NCBI GenBank assembly: GCA_003134655.1 | Contig: PLBY01000094.1 | Location: 43,514-89,843, forward strand | Source of the DNA: Acidobacteriaceae bacterium | GTDB lineage: Bacteria > Acidobacteriota > Terriglobia > Terriglobales > Acidobacteriaceae | DNA: 46,330 nucleotides | Reading direction: 5' to 3' | Shown: in pieces, positions 7,713 to 15,407 of the stretch | Position numbering within the stretch: position 1 is the first letter of the stretch | How the letters are laid out: each line of letters starts with the position of its first letter | Translations under genes and position numbers: made by a program | The notes under the pieces: model-generated | Seen by the model: only the letters and a program-made list of their open reading frames with translations | The model's database searches: none | Told to the model about the DNA's origin: nothing

Positions 7713-8930
7713 ATGTTTCGTGCTTCGACAGTCCTCGTGAATTCGCATGGCAGTGTGGTGACGGCGGTGTTTGGCGTCGTCATCATTTGGGTGGTATTGC
7801 TGGATGCGTTTGAGACCGTGGTGCTGCCGCGGCGGGTGACGCGGCATTTCAAGCTGACAGCGTGGTTCTACCGGCAGACCTGGATTCCGTGGAGGAATGT
7901 TGCGCGGCACATCAAGACGGCCTCGCGGCAGCAGAACTTTCTGGGATACTTCGGGCCGCTGTCGCTGATTCTGCTGCTGGGATTCTGGGCCGCGGGGCTG
8001 ATTCTGGGATTTGCACTGATCCAGCACGGCATTGGGGCACACGAGCAACTGGGGAAGGAGCCGATCACGTTTGGCCGGATTCTTTATCAGAGTGGGGAGA
8101 CATTTTTCACGTTGGGGTACGGCGACATTGTGCCGATTTCGGGCGCGTCGCGGGCGCTTTCGGTGTTCGAAGCGGGGATGGGGTTTGCGTTTTTGGGCGT
8201 GGTGATTGGGTATATCCCAGTCGTGTATGCGTCGTTTTCGCGGCGGGAGATTCAGATTTCGATGCTGGATGCGCGGGCGGGATCGCCTCCGTCGGCGGTG
8301 GAGTTGCTGGTGAGGTTGGCGGGGAGGTCGGAAGATCCGGGAGTGGATCAGAAAGTTCTCGATGAAGTCTTGCGGGAATGGGAGCGCTGGGCGGGAGAGT
8401 TGCTGGAGAGCCAGATTTCGTATCCGGTGCTGACGTTTTTCCGGTCGCAGCATAGTAATCAGTCGTGGGTGGGCGCGCTGACGACCATGCTGGATGTGAC
8501 CTCGCTGGTGCTGACGGGGATTGAAGGAGTGCAACCGGGACAGGCAAAGTTGACGTTTGCCATGGCGCGTCATGCGGCGGTGGATCTGGCGCAGGTGGTG
8601 AATGCGAAATATGATGCCACGGCGGCGGACCGGTTGCCGGAGGCGGACTTGACCGCGTTGCGGGATGCGCTGGCGGCGGCCGGACTGCGGCTGCGAAGCG
8701 ATGAGTACGGGCGGGACAAGCTCGCGAGGTTGCGGTCGATGTATGAACCGTATGTGCATTCCACGGGGAAGAATCTGATGCTGGCGCTACCGCCGTGGCG
8801 GTTTGTGACGAAGACGCGGGACAATTGGCAGGCGGGGCCGTGGGATCGAGTGATCCAGGCGCGGGGGCTGGCGGTGTTGGGGCAGAAGACGACGGCGACG
8901 ACGACGCCGCCTGGGGAGGATCATTTCTGA
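7713..8930 (+). CDS. two-TM potassium-channel-like membrane protein
   Basis: 405 residues. A first hydrophobic helix (about 14-32) and an amphipathic region are followed by a second helix (about 80-105). A pore loop carries the K+ selectivity filter TLGYGDI (about residues 132-138), and an inner helix ends IGYIPVVYASF (about 150-172). This is the Ion_trans_2 layout, with an extra helix in front. The C-terminal 230 residues are helical and cytoplasmic, unlike the common TrkA-N/RCK domain. They contain a conserved-looking EWERWAGELLESQISYP and a run of helices to the end. The protein probably conducts K+ across the inner membrane; the C-terminal domain may gate it. It has no operon partner. Confidence 0.75.
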   Translation: MFRASTVLVNSHGSVVTAVFGVVIIWVVLLDAFETVVLPRRVTRHFKLTAWFYRQTWIPWRNVARHIKTASRQQNFLGYFGPLSLILLLGFWAAGLILGFALIQHGIGAHEQLGKEPITFGRILYQSGETFFTLGYGDIVPISGASRALSVFEAGMGFAFLGVVIGYIPVVYASFSRREIQISMLDARAGSPPSAVELLVRLAGRSEDPGVDQKVLDEVLREWERWAGELLESQISYPVLTFFRSQHSNQSWVGALTTMLDVTSLVLTGIEGVQPGQAKLTFAMARHAAVDLAQVVNAKYDATAADRLPEADLTALRDALAAAGLRLRSDEYGRDKLARLRSMYEPYVHSTGKNLMLALPPWRFVTKTRDNWQAGPWDRVIQARGLAVLGQKTTATTTPPGEDHF

Positions 8931-8976
8931 GGAGTCACAACCCGGGGGGCTAAGGCCCGATCACATGAGCGCTTTC

Positions 8977-9005
8977 GCGGCCCTACAAGGGCCGCTCTTC
9001 CACCC
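8977..9005. repeat. dispersed palindromic repeat, family I copy 2
   Basis: GCGGCCCTacAAGGGCCGC followed by TCTTCCACCC, matching copy 1 at 797-825. Confidence 0.6.
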
Positions 9006-9076
9006 TCTCTCGTCCAGTTCTCTCTTCCAGGCTTTTCGTGCGTGCTAACATCCTTCTTTCTGGAAATGCCCTGAGC

Positions 9077-10246
9077 ATGAAAAATACTGGCGAGAATGTG
9101 GTGCGCATTGAGGCGGAGGCCTTGCGGGCGCTGGCGGACCGGATTGGCGGTTCGATGGCGGAGGCGTTTCAGCACGCGGTGGATTTGCTGTATGGGTGCG
9201 CGGGGCGCGTGGTGGTGACGGGGATGGGGAAGAGCGGGCTGATTGCACGGAAGATTGCGGCGACGTTGAGTTCTACGGGGACTCCGGCGTTGTATCTGCA
9301 TCCGGTGGAGGCGCTGCACGGGGATCTTGGGATGGTGGTGCGGGGGGATGTGGTGCTGGCGTTATCGGCTTCGGGCGAGACGGAGGAGATTCTGGCGCTG
9401 CTGGCGACAATCAAGAGGTTGCGAGTGCCGTTGATTGCGATGACGGGGGATGAGATTTGCGGGGACGCCTCCGGTCGGGATTCCCACCCTTCGAAAGGCC
9501 CGAAGGGTGGGGCAGCCTCTTCCGTGAGATCGGGCAATAGAAGTCCCCACTTCTCGCGCAAAGGACGCGCGAGAAATGGGGCACCCGGAGCAAAGACTCC
9601 GTTGCCTGCGGCGACGGACGCGGGCGGGGGCGCCCGCGCTACATACACCAACAAGGCAATTTCGACTTTGGCGGCGGCGGCGGAGGTGGCGTTGGATTGT
9701 TCGATTGCGCAGGAAGCTTGTGCGCTGGGGCTGGCGCCGACGGCTTCTACTACGACCATGCTGGCTTTGGGAGATGCGCTGGCGGTGACCTTAAGCGAGC
9801 GGCGCGGGTTTCAGGAAGAGGATTTTGCCAACTTGCATCCGGGGGGGAAGTTGGGGAAGCGGTTGGCGCGGGTGGAGTCGTTGATGCATACGGGTGAGGC
9901 GCTGCCTCGGGTGAAGCCTTCGACGAAGATGCCGGATGTGATTTATGAGATGTCGCGCAAGAAGCTGGGCGTGACGGCGGTGGTGGAGGGGGAGCGGTTG
10001 GTGGGGATCGTCAGCGATGGAGATTTGCGGCGGTTGCTGGAGAAGCGGGGGAAGGATGTGATGGATCTGACAGCAGGAGAAGCGATGACGCGGGATCCGA
10101 AGACGATTTCTGGCGGGGAGTTTGCTGCGACTGCGCTGGCTTTGATGGAGGAGAAGAAGATTACGTCGCTGATGGTTGTGGACGGCGTCGGGAGGCTGCG
10201 GGGGATTGTGCACTTGCACGATCTGTGGAGTACGGAATTGGTATAG
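9077..10246 (+). CDS. kdsD: D-arabinose 5-phosphate isomerase (KpsF/GutQ/KdsD type) with in-frame repeat insertion
   Basis: 389 residues from ATG 9077 (an earlier in-frame start at 9038 exists but the family normally begins near MKNTGEN). The SIS domain shows VVVTGMGKSGLIARKIAATL, HPVEALHGDLGMV and LALSASGETEEIL. It resumes with LGLAPTASTTTMLALGDALA, and two CBS domains fill about residues 265-389. The enzyme turns ribulose 5-phosphate into arabinose 5-phosphate for Kdo and lipopolysaccharide. It is about 60 residues longer than the usual 320-330. The extra part is residues about 129-193, between LIAMTGD and ISTLAAAAEVALDCS, and is made of dispersed palindromic repeats (see 9463-9655). Core motifs are intact, so it may still work. 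Confidence 0.9.
   Translation: MKNTGENVVRIEAEALRALADRIGGSMAEAFQHAVDLLYGCAGRVVVTGMGKSGLIARKIAATLSSTGTPALYLHPVEALHGDLGMVVRGDVVLALSASGETEEILALLATIKRLRVPLIAMTGDEICGDASGRDSHPSKGPKGGAASSVRSGNRSPHFSRKGRARNGAPGAKTPLPAATDAGGGARATYTNKAISTLAAAAEVALDCSIAQEACALGLAPTASTTTMLALGDALAVTLSERRGFQEEDFANLHPGGKLGKRLARVESLMHTGEALPRVKPSTKMPDVIYEMSRKKLGVTAVVEGERLVGIVSDGDLRRLLEKRGKDVMDLTAGEAMTRDPKTISGGEFAATALALMEEKKITSLMVVDGVGRLRGIVHLHDLWSTELV
9463..9655. repeat. cluster of family C and D palindromic repeats inserted in frame in kdsD
   Basis: Three elements in a row: a family C hairpin at 9482-9513 (CCCACCCTTCG / CGAAGGGTGGG), a second family C hairpin at 9543-9587 (stem CTTCTCGCGC / GCGCGAGAAATG around AAAGGAC, ending GGCACCCGG) and a family D palindrome at 9620-9645 (GCGGGCGGGGGCGCCCGC, then GCTACATA). 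All match intergenic copies elsewhere in the window. The reading frame stays open throughout. Confidence 0.8.
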
Positions 10247-10264
10247 GTCGGTGTGCGCTGCAGG

Positions 10265-10314
10265 GTGGGAGGGCGGGGATGCCCTCCCGACAACCGGCGG
10301 GACGCCGGCGCTAC
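10265..10314. repeat. double palindrome, family E copy 1
   Basis: GGGAGGGCggggatGCCCTCCC followed by ACAACCGGCGGGACGCCGG and CGCTAC. The same two-hairpin unit occurs in frame inside the Lhr helicase gene at 25484-25529 and 27162-27207. Confidence 0.75.
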
Positions 10315-10342
10315 GGTCGGGCGTGCGATGTGGACTGCGAGC

Positions 10343-10348
10343 TACAAT
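10343..10348 (+). promoter_or_regulatory. candidate -10 box (TACAAT) just before a start codon
   Basis: TACAAT lies 7 bases before ATG 10356, which would give a transcript with almost no leader. No clear -35 is visible. Confidence 0.35.
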
Positions 10349-10355
10349 ATCTTCC

Positions 10356-10565
10356 ATGTATCACTATGATCCCCAGACCGCGCTGGAAGAGTTGAATGAG
10401 GACGCTACCTTGCCGAACCCGGTGCATGTGCGGGACATGATGCTGCGCAAGCATCTGTCGGCGGACAAGTCGCTGGAGCTGAACCGGCTGTTTTTGGAGT
10501 ATCAGAAGTTTTTTGGCGAGGCGCAGAAGCTGGGGAAAGAGATTCTGCGGCAGTTAGCGGGATAG
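10356..10565 (+). CDS. small helical protein, unknown function
   Basis: 69 residues from ATG 10356: begins MYHYDPQTALEELNEDATLP and continues with two amphipathic helices (VHVRDMMLRKHLSADKSLEL, NRLFLEYQKFFGEAQKLGK). Soluble and charged, with no Cys and no signal peptide. Codon use looks coding (third-position G/C). It starts 110 bases after kdsD and may be transcribed from the TACAAT box right upstream. I do not recognise a family. Confidence 0.5.
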   Translation: MYHYDPQTALEELNEDATLPNPVHVRDMMLRKHLSADKSLELNRLFLEYQKFFGEAQKLGKEILRQLAG

Positions 10566-10673
10566 CGGCATGCCCAGACAGGGGATTCTGGGGCCGTCAC
10601 CTACGGCTTCGAGTTTTGGCTCGACAGGTAGTGTCGCGGGTCTTCGGTTAGCAAGTCAGGTCTGAGCAAGTGA

Positions 10674-11219
10674 TCATCGCGTGCTCGCTCGGCTGTAGTG
10701 GATCATCTCGTAAATGGCGGGTCCTACGGCGTTCGGGCCGCCCACAAAACGGAACTGCAGGTAGTCCATCCCAAACATTGCGGCAACCGCGGGCACCTCG
10801 GATCCCCAATCTTCTCCAGAGTTTTTTGAGCGGCAGGCCACGATCATGGCGACCGCTCCGCCAACGTGTGCCGCGAGGAATATCTTCGAATGGAAAACCT
10901 GTTTATTTGTTCGCAGGGGTGGATCTTGCGAGCCTCGATATGTCCAGAAGTGCACGGAGGAAGGGTTTCGCTCGGGCTGTGGCGTCGCCGATTCTGGCAA
11001 CGGGGGATACTGCCCAATCAACTTATGCACCCACTCGGGGCACGGTTTGCCATTTTCTTCCGTGCATGTAGTGGCCTTTGTTACGGAGGGGGCATTCGGC
11101 AAGCCAGTGTTATTTGATTCCGGGGAAGGAGGCACCGCCTCCTGGCAGCTGCTCGGTATCGTGCTAACTAGGAAGGCGAGAAGCGTTAAAACCGAGGCGA
11201 GAAGAATTCCGTGTTTCAC
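10674..11219 (-). CDS. small exported or membrane protein, unknown function
   Basis: 181 residues from GTG 11219, chosen because GGAG lies five bases before it and the translation then starts with a signal-like segment (KHGILLASVLTLLAFLVSTI). Upstream residues of the longer frame are low-quality and basic. A Pro/Ser-rich region follows, with two Cys (TTCTEENGKPCPEW), and a C-terminal part with a hydrophobic segment (KIFLAAHVGGAVAMIVACRS) and GMDYLQFRFVGGPNAVGPAI. The C-terminal half looks like two short membrane helices, as in small exported Acidobacteriota proteins. Function unknown. Confidence 0.55.
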   Translation of the reverse strand: MKHGILLASVLTLLAFLVSTIPSSCQEAVPPSPESNNTGLPNAPSVTKATTCTEENGKPCPEWVHKLIGQYPPLPESATPQPERNPSSVHFWTYRGSQDPPLRTNKQVFHSKIFLAAHVGGAVAMIVACRSKNSGEDWGSEVPAVAAMFGMDYLQFRFVGGPNAVGPAIYEMIHYSRASTR

Positions 11220-11400
11220 GATTGCTCCGGTGCCGCGGCGTGCCGACGTTTCTCGCGCGGCGCCATTGCTGAGGCAACCTGGTCGCCTTGTGTGATTAGA
11301 ACTTTCTAAGAAGGTCCTTTCGTTCCTTCGACCCCTCCGAAGATCCATGAGCACTGGATCATCATTTGGCTTTTAAACCTTGCCGAGCTGCGCTCGGCGG

Positions 11401-11427
11401 ACAGCCGAGGGCGGCTGTCCCCACGTG
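11401..11427. repeat. family D variant palindrome upstream of proS
   Basis: ACAGCCGAGGGCGGCTGT followed by CCCCACGTG. Related copies are at 27064-27090 (in the lhr gene) and 32307-32332. Confidence 0.6.
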
Positions 11428-11448
11428 AGTGGCCCGGCTTCAATCATT

Positions 11449-11454
11449 TACAAT
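11449..11454 (+). promoter_or_regulatory. candidate -10 box of proS
   Basis: TACAAT 32 bases before the proS ATG; the -35 region is not obvious. Confidence 0.3.
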
Positions 11455-11486
11455 CATCAATTCTACTTTCCAAAGAGAACTCAACT

Positions 11487-13256
11487 ATGCATCGATGGTC
11501 TGAAAGTTTTATTCCTACCTTGCGCGAGGCGCCGGCGGATGCCGAGGTCGCGTCGCATAAGTTTCTGGTGCGGGCGGGGTATATTCGTCAGCTCGCGGCG
11601 GGGATCTACTCTTACCTTTTTCTCGGCAACCGGTCGTTTAACAAGATCATGCGCATTGTGCGCGAGGAGATGGACAAGATCGGGCAGGAGTTTTATTTGC
11701 CGGCGCTGCATCCGCGGGAGCTTTGGGAGGCGTCGGGGCGGTGGGCTTTGATGGGGGAAAACCTGTTCCGGTTGAAGGACCGCAAGGGAGCGGACCTGGC
11801 GCTGGGGATGACGGAAGAAGAAGTGATGACTTCGATCGCCTTGAAGGATCTGCGGAGTTACAAGCAGCTGCCGCAGATCTGGTATCAGATTGCGCCGAAG
11901 TTTCGCGATGAACCGCGGCCGAGGTCGGGGCTGTTGCGGGTGCGGCAGTTCATGATGAAGGACGCGTACTCGTTCGACATCGACGCGGCGGGGCTGGATG
12001 TTTCTTACAAGAAACACTTCGACACTTATTGCAGGATTTTTGACCGGTGCGGGTTGAAGTACATGGTGGTCGAGGCGGACTCGGGAGCGATGGGCGGCAA
12101 GGAGTCGCATGAGTTTATGGTGCGGACTCCGGCCGGGGAAGATCAGATTGTGAGCTGCGACGGATGCAATTACGCGGCGAACATGGAGAAGGCGACTTCG
12201 AAGCTGGAGGCGGTGGCGGATCTGGCGAGCGAAGGCGATGGGGCGCCGCTGCTGGTGCATACGCCCGGCCAGAAGACGATTGAGGACGTGGCGCGGTTTC
12301 TGGGCGTGTCGCCGAAGAACAAGATCAAGACTCTGGCCTACATGGCAGAGGAGAAGGATGAGAAGACGGGCAAGACCAAGCTGCGCGGCATTGTTGTGCT
12401 GATGCGTGGGGATCATCAACTGAACGAGGCCAAGCTGAATGGCGCGGTGGGCGGGGCGACGCGTCCGATGGAGGAGAGTGAGATCAAGGCGTTGTTCAAG
12501 TCTCCGGCGGGATATTTGGGTCCGGTGGGGATTGAGTGGGCGCGCGATCGCAAGAAGGATGCGGACAAGGCGGTGCTGTTCGTCGACAAGGCGCTCGAGG
12601 GGCGCGTGAATCTGATTGGGGGCGCCAATCAAGAGGACTATCACCTGAAGAACATCACGCCGGGGAAGGACTTTCATCCGACGGCATATGTGGATTTGCG
12701 GGCAGTGACAGCCGGAGAAGGGTGTCCGAACTGCGAGAAGGCGTTGCGGATTGATACTGCAGTGGAGATTGGGCACATCTTCAAGCTGGGGTACCGGTAT
12801 TCGGAGTCGATGGGTGCGCGGGTGCTCGACAAGAACGGCAAGGAAGTGATGCCGATCATGGGGTGCTACGGGATTGGGATTGAGCGGATCCTGACGGCAG
12901 CGGTGGAGCAGAGCAATGATGAGAGCGGGTTCTGGCTGCCGCCGTCGATTGCGCCGTTTGAGATTGTGGTGGCGCCGGTCAATGTGAAGGACGAGGCGGT
13001 GCGGGCGGCGGCGGAGGACATCGCGAAGCAGCTAGATGCGGCGGGCTTCGACGTGATCCTGGATGACCGGAACGAACGGCCGGGAGTGAAGTTCAAGGAT
13101 GCGGATTTGGTGGGTATCCCCTTTAGAATCACGGTGGGGAACAAGGTTACCGAAGGTACTGTGGAGGTCGTTTTACGTTCGACTCGGGAAGTGCGCGATG
13201 TTAGGATCGGCGCAGTTGTGGAGTCTTTTCGGGAGTTGCTCGGCAGGACGGGTTAG
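11487..13256 (+). CDS. proS: prolyl-tRNA synthetase, bacterial type with editing domain
   Basis: 589 residues, close to the usual 565-580. The N-terminus has the class II pattern [20 protein letters not shown]. Motif 2 is seen at [20 protein letters not shown], and motif 3 at [20 protein letters not shown]. Between motifs 2 and 3 lies the INS editing domain (about 230-400), which clears Ala-tRNA(Pro). The C-terminal anticodon-binding domain (about 490-589) includes [20 protein letters not shown]. It charges tRNA(Pro) with proline in the cytoplasm. The gene at 13292 follows after 35 bases and may be co-transcribed. Some Lys/Glu-rich residues in the editing domain ([16 protein letters not shown]) form a modest insertion. 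Confidence 0.97.
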   Translation: MHRWSESFIPTLREAPADAEVASHKFLVRAGYIRQLAAGIYSYLFLGNRSFNKIMRIVREEMDKIGQEFYLPALHPRELWEASGRWALMGENLFRLKDRKGADLALGMTEEEVMTSIALKDLRSYKQLPQIWYQIAPKFRDEPRPRSGLLRVRQFMMKDAYSFDIDAAGLDVSYKKHFDTYCRIFDRCGLKYMVVEADSGAMGGKESHEFMVRTPAGEDQIVSCDGCNYAANMEKATSKLEAVADLASEGDGAPLLVHTPGQKTIEDVARFLGVSPKNKIKTLAYMAEEKDEKTGKTKLRGIVVLMRGDHQLNEAKLNGAVGGATRPMEESEIKALFKSPAGYLGPVGIEWARDRKKDADKAVLFVDKALEGRVNLIGGANQEDYHLKNITPGKDFHPTAYVDLRAVTAGEGCPNCEKALRIDTAVEIGHIFKLGYRYSESMGARVLDKNGKEVMPIMGCYGIGIERILTAAVEQSNDESGFWLPPSIAPFEIVVAPVNVKDEAVRAAAEDIAKQLDAAGFDVILDDRNERPGVKFKDADLVGIPFRITVGNKVTEGTVEVVLRSTREVRDVRIGAVVESFRELLGRTG

Positions 13257-13291
13257 GGTAGTTTCCGGTCCCGCTGGGCGGATTGTGGGAC

Positions 13292-13648
13292 ATGGGAACC
13301 GTTAAAGCATTGCTAGGATTTCTGGTCATTATCGCCTGCGTTTATGCGGGGTTTCAGATCGTTCCACCGGAATTGACGAATTATTCGTTCCAGGACGATT
13401 TGAAGAATGTGGCCATGATGGGCGGGTCCAACGTACACACGACGGACCAGGAGTTGATCGACGCCGTTATCAAGAAGGCGCAGGAACATCAGATTACGCT
13501 GGCCCCGGAGAACGTGACGGTGCAGCGGATCGGGTCGCCGGGCGCGCTGGCAGTGTATTTGGCGGCGGAGTACAGCGTGCCGGTGAGCTTGCCGGGATAT
13601 TCGTTTACATTGCATTTCACACCTACAAGCGGGAATAGGGGCTTCTAG
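13292..13648 (+). CDS. small membrane-anchored protein (DUF4845-like)
   Basis: 118 residues from ATG 13292 (TTG 13283 is also in frame). One N-terminal hydrophobic helix (VKALLGFLVIIACVYAGFQI) precedes a 90-residue soluble domain: LTNYSFQDDLKNVAMM, TDQELIDAVIKKAQEHQITL, and a beta-rich end with YSVPVSLPGYSFTLHFTP. This order (helix, then D-x-x-L...I..ka..h.i.l....v.v.r) resembles DUF4845-type proteins. It lies 35 bases after proS on the same strand and is likely in the same transcript. Function unknown. Confidence 0.6.
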   Translation: MGTVKALLGFLVIIACVYAGFQIVPPELTNYSFQDDLKNVAMMGGSNVHTTDQELIDAVIKKAQEHQITLAPENVTVQRIGSPGALAVYLAAEYSVPVSLPGYSFTLHFTPTSGNRGF

Positions 13649-13683
13649 ACGGCGGGCTTTCCTGCCTCGGAACCTCCTTCGGA

Positions 13684-13743
13684 AGTTCGAAGTCAAAAGT
13701 CAGAAGCAAAAATCCAAAATCCAAAATCCAAAAGTCAAAAGTC
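13684..13743. repeat. low-complexity tandem repeat tract
   Basis: Alternating AAGTCAAAAGTC and AATCCAAAATCC units. It runs directly into the family C hairpin at 13744. Confidence 0.7.
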
Positions 13744-13790
13744 AAAATCCCCACCCTCTCGCACAAAACGCGAGAAGGGTGGGGCACCCG
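13744..13790. repeat. family C hairpin repeat
   Basis: CCCCACCCTCTCGC and GCGAGAAGGGTGGGG around ACAAAAC, followed by CACCCG. Same fold as copies at 7591, 9482, 9543 and 24796. Confidence 0.7.
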
Positions 13791-13915
13791 CGTGATCAGA
13801 CAATGACGTTCGTAACCTTGTCAGGTGATTACGACGCAACCTAACATCGGCGTTGGGAAAGAGGTCTTTTCGCGTAATCGGCGAAGTCGGATTCCAGAAA
13901 ATTCTTGGAGAAGTC

Positions 13916-15127
13916 ATGAGCATGAAGGTTCGAGCGCTCCTTAGTTTTGGTGTGGTGCTTAGCGCGATGTGGCTGAGCAGTTGCGGCCACTACGTGTGTC
14001 ATACGACGCTTGGAAGTTCGACGTGCACGCCTTCGGGCGGCGGTTTGTCGAGCGGGGGCGGGGGTGGCACCACACCGGACGCGTTTCTTTTCGTAGCGGA
14101 CGCCGGCGGGATCCAAGGTTTGGATGTGAATACATCCGCTGGGACCATCACGAATATTCCGAACCCCGTGACGGGGATTGCGAACGTTTTCAATTATTGG
14201 ATGGTGATCGCCCAGGGCAAATACATGTACGTGGGGTATCCATCGATTGGACTAATCTACGGTTACACGATCGGGGCTGATGGATCGATGTCGTCCATCT
14301 CGGGCAACCCGTTCAACGTTCCCTACATGATTACCAGCACGATTGGGGGCTCGCAAGCCATCATTACAAATCCAGCAGGCACTCTGCTGTTTGTGCTGGA
14401 ACCCAGCGCCAATGCTTTATATGTCTACTCGATTGGCACCGGCGGAGGGTTGACGCAGGTGGGCTCAGTGGTATTTCTGCCGTTTGAGCCGTTCAACCTG
14501 GCGACCGACGGGCTGGGCAAGTATCTCTACGTGAGCAATTCGGTGGGTGGTTCGACGAACGCGATTGCGGCTTACGCAATCGGAAGCGATGGTACGCTCA
14601 CGACCGTTCCGAATAGTCCGTTCGTTTCGAACGGCGTAAACCTGAACTATGCGTTGGCACAGATGCAAGGGGACTCGTCCGGCAAATACATGATCGGGAC
14701 GACCTCCAGCATTACGGCCAGCGATCCACACCTTTACGTACTGGGCATTCAGTCGGACGGCGAGATCATTCCGGTAACGGGATCGCCATTTCCCACGACT
14801 TTCTCGCCATCCTTCGTCGCGGTACAACCGAGTACAGGCGGAACCCTCGTCTATTCCATTACGGTCGACAGTTTGGCGGTTGGCGGGCAAGTCGAAGGTT
14901 ATCAATTGAGCCCGTCGACGGGCACGCTGACGGCGATTTCCGGGTCACCGTTTCCCGTTACTGGTGACTACGGCCAGTTTGACCAAGCCGGAACCTTCTT
15001 TTTCGTTCGGGACCTTTTCAACAAGGATCTGAGCGGTTACAGCGTCGGCACAAGCGGTGTTCTGGGACAGTCGGCTGCGCAGGTGGGCTGGGGTCCGGGA
15101 AGCTGGGCACCAGTAGATATCCCTTAG
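13916..15127 (+). CDS. lipoprotein with seven-bladed beta-propeller (lactonase-like)
   Basis: 403 residues from ATG 13916, with GGAG five bases before it. The signal peptide ends in a lipobox (LSSC, residues about 18-21), so the protein should be lipid-anchored. A Gly/Ser-rich linker (GGGLSSGGGGG) leads to a repeating pattern of blades with Y-V-Y or FVxDxG cores: FLFVADAGGIQGLDV, YMYVGYPSIGLIYGYTIG, TLLFVLEPSANALYVYSIG, KYLYVSNSVGG. This is typical of the 6-phosphogluconolactonase-like (Lactonase) propellers common as lipoproteins in Acidobacteriota. The true substrate is unknown and an enzymatic role is doubtful. A strong terminator follows at 15183. Confidence 0.75.
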   Translation: MSMKVRALLSFGVVLSAMWLSSCGHYVCHTTLGSSTCTPSGGGLSSGGGGGTTPDAFLFVADAGGIQGLDVNTSAGTITNIPNPVTGIANVFNYWMVIAQGKYMYVGYPSIGLIYGYTIGADGSMSSISGNPFNVPYMITSTIGGSQAIITNPAGTLLFVLEPSANALYVYSIGTGGGLTQVGSVVFLPFEPFNLATDGLGKYLYVSNSVGGSTNAIAAYAIGSDGTLTTVPNSPFVSNGVNLNYALAQMQGDSSGKYMIGTTSSITASDPHLYVLGIQSDGEIIPVTGSPFPTTFSPSFVAVQPSTGGTLVYSITVDSLAVGGQVEGYQLSPSTGTLTAISGSPFPVTGDYGQFDQAGTFFFVRDLFNKDLSGYSVGTSGVLGQSAAQVGWGPGSWAPVDIP

Positions 15128-15182
15128 GGCACGCACCACGCCAGCAGAGTCACGAATCGTCTGCTGGAGTGTTGGCTGTTTA

Positions 15183-15211
15183 GAGACCCGCATGTACTGC
15201 GGGTCTCTTTT
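15183..15211 (+). terminator. rho-independent terminator
   Basis: Perfect 10-bp stem GAGACCCGCA / TGCGGGTCTC, 5-base loop, then TTTT. It closes the beta-propeller lipoprotein transcript 56 bases after its stop. Confidence 0.8.
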
Positions 15212-15229
15212 CGTTTCAGTGGGGAGGGG

Positions 15230-15407
15230 TACAATAAAGGCATCCCTTGAAGTTCGTGGCCTGGCCGAGCCGTGAGGCCGCGAAGTGTGTCCGCGAATGC
15301 GGCGGGGAAGAAGCGAGACAAACCTTTTGGCGCGTCCTGACGTCTGAGTAGTGAGGGCTTGTTCCGTCCGTAGCGCGTTAATGCCAGCGAAAGATCTCGA
15401 ACTGTGA
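15230..15407 (+). promoter_or_regulatory. candidate leader of the PBP gene with a nine-codon uORF
   Basis: TACAAT at 15230-15235 could be a -10 box, giving a leader of about 160 bases. At 15381-15407 an ATG opens an eight-residue frame (MPAKDLEL) whose TGA overlaps the GTG start of the PBP gene by the pattern GTGA, which would allow translational coupling. No good ribosome site is seen before the uORF, so this is tentative. Confidence 0.3.

Noticed and set aside
7497..8759. 420-codon minus-strand ORF
   Set aside because: It is antisense to the K+ channel gene, is rich in Arg/His/Pro/Gln, and has no domain; a shadow of high-GC coding.
11481..12776. 431-codon minus-strand ORF
   Set aside because: Shadow of proS with the same Arg/His/Leu-rich composition.
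13684..13743. CRISPR-like or phage repeat
   Set aside because: Simple low-complexity AATCCAAA/AAGTCAAA tract without spacers.
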